From Vreelandella titanicae BH1 (GTDB taxonomy: Bacteria; Pseudomonadota; Gammaproteobacteria; Pseudomonadales; Halomonadaceae), in contig NZ_AOPO01000014.1 of assembly GCF_000336575.1 (NCBI RefSeq), positions 52,437 through 116,436 on the forward strand: DNA of 64,000 nt, in the 5' to 3' direction. The position numbers were made by a program, and so were the translations under genes. Position 1 is the first letter of the stretch, and each line of letters starts with the position of its first letter. The notes under the pieces were generated by a model that was not told where the DNA came from, made no database searches, and worked only from the letters and a program-made list of their open reading frames with translations. This document shows, piece by piece, positions 60,087 through 64,000 of this stretch.

Positions 60087-61924
60087 GAGGCAGAGGGTGC
60101 GGCAACTGCCGTGGGCACCAGACGTTTTTCCAACTCAGCGGCGGCAAGCGGCCGAGCAAAGTAGAACCCCTGTACGGACGTGCACCCGGCATTAACCAAG
60201 AACTGACACTGCTCTTTGGTTTCAACACCTTCGGCAATCACTCCTAGCCCCATGCCTTCCGCCATCGCTAGCACCGCCTTAACAATCGAGGCGTCCGCCT
60301 GATCGTGCGGCAGCTCTTTAATGAAGGCCCGATCGAGTTTAATTTTGTCCACCGGCAAGCGCTTCAAATAGCCAAGCGACGAATAGCCCGTACCAAAGTC
60401 GTCGATGGCAATCGCAAAGCCTTGATCCCGTAGCGCCTGCAAGCGTGGCCCCATATCCCCCGCACGCTCGTCGAGTAGCACCGACTCCGTCAGCTCTAAG
60501 CCAATTTGCGAAGACTTCAGTTGGTAACGCTTTAGGCAGGTCGTCAGTTGGCTCTCCAGGTCACCTTGAAACAGCTGCAGTGCCGAAATATTGACCCAAA
60601 TTGTTAGCTTGGGCATAGCACTATTACGCCAATGGGCCTGCTGGGCACAGGCTTTTTCGATCACCCAGGCTCCCAGTTGACTCATTAAACCATGCCTCTC
60701 GGCCAACGGAATAAAGTCGCCTGGGGAAATCATGCCATCCTTGGGATGGCGCCAACGCAGTAACGCCTCCATGCCCACCAGCTCGCCGCTGGCAGGGTCA
60801 TGCTGGGTTTGATAATGCAGTTCCAACTGGTCACCGGAAATAAGCGCGGCGCGCAGGTCACTGACCAGCGCCAGTTGAGGATTATCCTGCTTATCCAGCG
60901 CCGGGCGAAAGCGCTGACTTAAGTTACGTCCTAGCCGTTTGGCGCTATAAAGCGCCGACTCTAAGCGCTGGAAGAGTACGCCGGAGTCGTTACCATCTTC
61001 AGGCACGCGACAGCTGCCAATCGTGAGCCCTAAGCGCAGCGAGTGGTCGTTAATTTCAAAGGGCCGACTCATATGCTCACGCAGGGTGGCTACCCACTGG
61101 TCGTGATCGTCAAAAGTGGTGGTACGGATTACCATAAACTCATCGCCGCCCAGGCGCCCTACCACGCTCCCTGCTACATAGCCTGTTAGCCGCTGGGCAA
61201 AACGTGCTAACAGCCGATCACCCTGCTCAACCCCCAGGCTATCGTTGACTGATTTCAAACCATCTATATCCACCAGCGCCATATCCAGGCTCTCACCTGC
61301 GCGTAAATGGCGCAGCCGAGAGGCAAGCAGATCGTGGAGACGGCGACGGTTAGGCAGCCCAGTGAGAGGGTCCTCATAGCCGATACGGCGTAAATCGCGC
61401 TCACGAGCTTTTTGTGCCGAAATATCGGCAAACAAATTAATAAAATGGGTAATGTTGCCGCGTTTGTCGGTCACGGCACGGACTTTTAGCCACTCGGGGT
61501 ACTCGTCGCCGTGTTTACGGCGGCTCCACATTTCACCTTCCCAGCGGCCGGTGCTTTTTAGCGTACTCCAAAACGTTTGATAAAAGGCTTTGTCATGGCG
61601 CGGGGCTGCCAGTGTCTCCAGCTTCAGCCCTTGAATCTCTTGGCTGGCATAGCCGGTAATTTCGGTAAATGCTGGGTTAACCACCATCACGCGATTTTGC
61701 GCATCGCTAATCACCATGGCATCGCTGGCAAGTCTTAACGTATCTTGCGACAGTCGCAGACGTAGCTGCTGTTGACGCACTTGTTTCCAGGCATCCCACA
61801 GCCCAAGCGCGACCAGCGATGCTGCCACCAGACGTAGCATCGCATCAGGTATCCAAACACAGGCGGGAAGCGCCGTCAGTGCGACCCAAACTAACGGACG
61901 ATTGAGTGAAACAGGAAGCCACAT
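60083..61924 (-). CDS. Membrane PAS-GGDEF-EAL cyclic-di-GMP protein
   Basis: 613 residues. Two N-terminal membrane segments (about 10-45), a PAS domain (about 58-175; ASDAMVISDAQNRVMVVNPA), a GGDEF domain (about 178-345) with intact GGDEF (259-263), and an EAL domain (about 352-605) with EAL (386-388), DDFGTGYSSL and KLDRAFIKELP. Both synthesis and hydrolysis sites for c-di-GMP look complete, so the net activity is not predictable. Family resemblance is strongest to the hybrid type with PAS control. The ribosome-binding site is weak. Confidence 0.94.
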   Translation of the reverse strand: MWLPVSLNRPLVWVALTALPACVWIPDAMLRLVAASLVALGLWDAWKQVRQQQLRLRLSQDTLRLASDAMVISDAQNRVMVVNPAFTEITGYASQEIQGLKLETLAAPRHDKAFYQTFWSTLKSTGRWEGEMWSRRKHGDEYPEWLKVRAVTDKRGNITHFINLFADISAQKARERDLRRIGYEDPLTGLPNRRRLHDLLASRLRHLRAGESLDMALVDIDGLKSVNDSLGVEQGDRLLARFAQRLTGYVAGSVVGRLGGDEFMVIRTTTFDDHDQWVATLREHMSRPFEINDHSLRLGLTIGSCRVPEDGNDSGVLFQRLESALYSAKRLGRNLSQRFRPALDKQDNPQLALVSDLRAALISGDQLELHYQTQHDPASGELVGMEALLRWRHPKDGMISPGDFIPLAERHGLMSQLGAWVIEKACAQQAHWRNSAMPKLTIWVNISALQLFQGDLESQLTTCLKRYQLKSSQIGLELTESVLLDERAGDMGPRLQALRDQGFAIAIDDFGTGYSSLGYLKRLPVDKIKLDRAFIKELPHDQADASIVKAVLAMAEGMGLGVIAEGVETKEQCQFLVNAGCTSVQGFYFARPLAAAELEKRLVPTAVAAPSAS

Positions 61925-62205
61925 GGCGATTCGCTATACCCTATACAAATTAACTCAGATAAAAATTAGCGTTAGGTGCCATGCTGATCATGCCGCCTAA
62001 TAAGTCACTTGGATACTCTATATTACGGCAATGGAACACTTATTGTGCATAATCGGCTATTAATGAGCCAAGCCGCTCACTTTTAGTGCTATCGGCCAAC
62101 CCGCTAAAATCTCTAGTGATGGACGATAAATAGCCTGTTACGTGCATTCAGCGGTTTCGGGAAGTAGACTAGCCACACAACCAATTTGATATTCGGAACG
62201 ATTCA

Positions 62206-62721
62206 GTGACCAAGCAACATTCCTTTGATCGCGAAGAACTGCTGGCCTGCTCCCGCGGCGAGCTATTCGGCCCCGGAAATGCACAGCTCCCGGCTCCTAA
62301 CATGCTGATGCTTGATCGCATCAAGCACATTCACGAAGAGGGCGGTGAGCATGGCAAGGGCGAGCTGATCGCCGAGCTGGATATCACGCCTGACTTGTGG
62401 TTCTTTGACTGCCACTTCCCTGGGGATCCCGTTATGCCTGGCTGTTTAGGGTTAGACGCCATGTGGCAGCTAGTTGGGTTTTACCTGGGCTGGCTAGGCC
62501 ACCCTGGTCGCGGACGTGCGCTTGGCTGCGGCGAAGTTAAATTCAGCGGACAGATCCTGCCGGATGCACAAAAAGTGACCTATAGCATTAATATTAAGCG
62601 TATTATTACCCGACGTCTTATCTTGGGTATCGCCGACGGCACCGTAACCGTCGACGGACGCGACATTTATCAGGCTAATGATCTGCGCGTTGGCCTATTT
62701 ACCTCCACTGCGAATTTCTGA
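62206..62721 (+). CDS. fabA: 3-hydroxydecanoyl-ACP dehydratase/isomerase FabA
   Basis: 171 residues from a GTG at 62206 with GGAA upstream. Active-site His70 in DCHFPGDPVMPG and Asp84 in LGLDAMWQ match the FabA dyad. It dehydrates 3-hydroxydecanoyl-ACP and isomerises the trans-2 to the cis-3 double bond, the branch point for anaerobic-type unsaturated fatty acids. It is coupled to fabB 13 bases downstream. No FabR- or DesT-like operator was recognised in the 281-base upstream gap. Confidence 0.97.
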   Translation: MTKQHSFDREELLACSRGELFGPGNAQLPAPNMLMLDRIKHIHEEGGEHGKGELIAELDITPDLWFFDCHFPGDPVMPGCLGLDAMWQLVGFYLGWLGHPGRGRALGCGEVKFSGQILPDAQKVTYSINIKRIITRRLILGIADGTVTVDGRDIYQANDLRVGLFTSTANF

Positions 62722-62734
62722 ACAGGAGGCTCCC

Positions 62735-63952
62735 ATGCGACGAGTGGTAGTCACCGGCCTTGGCATCGTATCGTGCCTTGGCAACGACCAACGACAGGTC
62801 CTGGACGCGCTCAAAACTGGGCGTAGCGGTATTCGTTTTAAGGAAGAGTATGCCGAGCGTGGCTTCCGTAGCCATGTGGCAGGCAGCGTCGATATCGATC
62901 TTGAAGCACTCATTGACCGCAAACTGCTCCGCTTTATGGGCGACGCGGCGGCCTATGCTTACGTTTCTATGGCCCAAGCTATCGAAGACGCTGGGCTAAG
63001 CGAAGCGCAGGTCTCCAACGAGCGTACGGGGCTTATTGCGGGCTCTGGCGGTGCTTCAAGCGCTAATCAGGTTGAAGCAGCCGACATACTGCGCGAAAAA
63101 GGTCTGCGCCGCGTTGGTCCTTATCGCGTCACTCGGACAATGGGTAGCACTGTGTCAGCGTGCTTGGCAACGCCGTTTAAAATCAAAGGCGTCAATTACT
63201 CCATCTCTTCTGCCTGCGCGACCTCCGCACACTGTATTGGCAGCGCGATGGAACAAATTCAGCTTAACAAGCAGGATGTGGTATTTGCCGGTGGCGGAGA
63301 AGAGGAGCACTGGACCCTCTCCTGTTTGTTTGATGCCATGGGTGCGCTCTCTACCCACTACAACGATACCCCTGAAAAGGCCTCACGCCCTTACGATAAA
63401 GCTCGTGACGGCTTTGTTATCGCCGGCGGCGGTGGCATGCTGGTGTTGGAAGAACTCGAGCACGCTAAAGCCCGCGGCGCCAAGATCTATGGCGAACTGG
63501 TGGGTTACGGCGCGACTTCTGACGGCCATGATATGGTCGCCCCTTCGGGAGAAGGTGCTACGCGTTGCATGCGTCAGGCGATGGCAACGGTCGATGGTGA
63601 TATTGACTACATCAATACCCATGGCACTTCGACACCCGTCGGCGATGTTGCCGAACTGAAGGCGATACGCGAAGTGTTTGGGAATACAACACCCGCCATG
63701 AGCTCGACCAAATCGCTCACCGGCCACTCCCTGGGGGCTACCGGTGTACAGGAAGCGATCTACTCACTGCTGATGATGCAACACAACTTTGTTGCCGCCT
63801 CAGCGAATATCACCGATTTGGATGAGCAGGCCGACGGCTTTGATATTGTCACCGAACGCCGCGATGACGTGACGATAGAACGTGCCTTGTCTAATAGCTT
63901 CGGCTTTGGCGGTACCAATGCGTGTTTAGTCTTCCAGCGTTTCAACGACTAA
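62735..63952 (+). CDS. fabB: 3-oxoacyl-ACP synthase I FabB
   Basis: 405 residues from the ATG at 62735, just after AGGAGG. Catalytic Cys161 in SSACATSAHC, His296 in NTHGTSTPVGD, Lys326 in SSTKSLTGHS and His331 complete the Cys-His-His set. FabB elongates the cis-3-decenoyl-ACP made by FabA to give palmitoleate and cis-vaccenate. The last 48 bases of the window hold no gene. Confidence 0.97.
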   Translation: MRRVVVTGLGIVSCLGNDQRQVLDALKTGRSGIRFKEEYAERGFRSHVAGSVDIDLEALIDRKLLRFMGDAAAYAYVSMAQAIEDAGLSEAQVSNERTGLIAGSGGASSANQVEAADILREKGLRRVGPYRVTRTMGSTVSACLATPFKIKGVNYSISSACATSAHCIGSAMEQIQLNKQDVVFAGGGEEEHWTLSCLFDAMGALSTHYNDTPEKASRPYDKARDGFVIAGGGGMLVLEELEHAKARGAKIYGELVGYGATSDGHDMVAPSGEGATRCMRQAMATVDGDIDYINTHGTSTPVGDVAELKAIREVFGNTTPAMSSTKSLTGHSLGATGVQEAIYSLLMMQHNFVAASANITDLDEQADGFDIVTERRDDVTIERALSNSFGFGGTNACLVFQRFND

Positions 63953-64000
63953 CGCTAGTACGGCTACTCGCATGATAAGCATAAAAACGGCGCCCATTGT

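Overview
The window looks like a chromosomal segment of a moderately halophilic gammaproteobacterium of the Halomonas/Vreelandella group (Halomonadaceae). The evidence is the sequence character of the ribosomal proteins, RpoB/RpoC, FabA/FabB and RapA, and a gene order close to that of Pseudomonas and Oceanospirillales. The DNA is moderately GC-rich by eye (not computed). I see no insertion sequence, prophage, CRISPR array or replication origin.

Layout. Positions 1-2650 hold the 5' end of a trhP/yegQ-like gene, an EamA transporter and a D,D-carboxypeptidase with a SPOR domain. Positions 2929-34594, all on the minus strand, form one very long block of the gene-expression machinery. In transcription order it reads tRNA-Tyr, -Gly, -Thr, -Trp, secE-nusG, rplKAJL, rpoBC, rpsLG-fusA-tuf, then the S10, spc and alpha operons, ending in rpoA-rplQ. 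Signals inside the block include a perfect-consensus promoter before rpsJ, promoters before rpsL, tRNA-Tyr and tRNA-Trp, an attenuator between rplL and rpoB, and leader RNAs at the places where L1, L10 and S4 feedback acts in relatives. tufB, which sits before tRNA-Trp/secE in relatives, is absent. coaX and birA lie just upstream of this block. Positions 36734-51968 hold bipA, an NSS-family Na+ symporter, a Liv-type ABC transporter (livG-livF-livH-livM) facing a periplasmic binding protein gene with a Fic-domain gene between them, a small membrane protein, a TlpA-like thioredoxin protein with an Lgt-like membrane part, rapA and a yfcH-like epimerase.

Positions 52294-60086 are the most distinctive region. 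A LitR/CarH-type MerR regulator is followed, after a terminator-like hairpin, by photolyase, a SnoaL-like protein, an SDR, a flavoprotein, DUF1365, a cyclopropane-synthase-like methyltransferase and DUF2878. From the SDR onward the genes touch or overlap. This looks like a light/photo-oxidative-stress module that couples DNA repair to modification of membrane acyl chains. By analogy with UfaM/UfaD of Rhodobacter it may make methylated or furan fatty acids. A convergent PAS-GGDEF-EAL protein and then fabA-fabB (unsaturated fatty acid synthesis, which makes the likely substrate acyl chains) close the window.

Unexpected small-scale structure: short tandem repeats (15 bp and 7 bp) start at the stop codons of rpsG and rpsL, and a related 15-bp repeat lies in the rpoB leader. 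On the plus strand the 15-bp units read like pentapeptide repeats.
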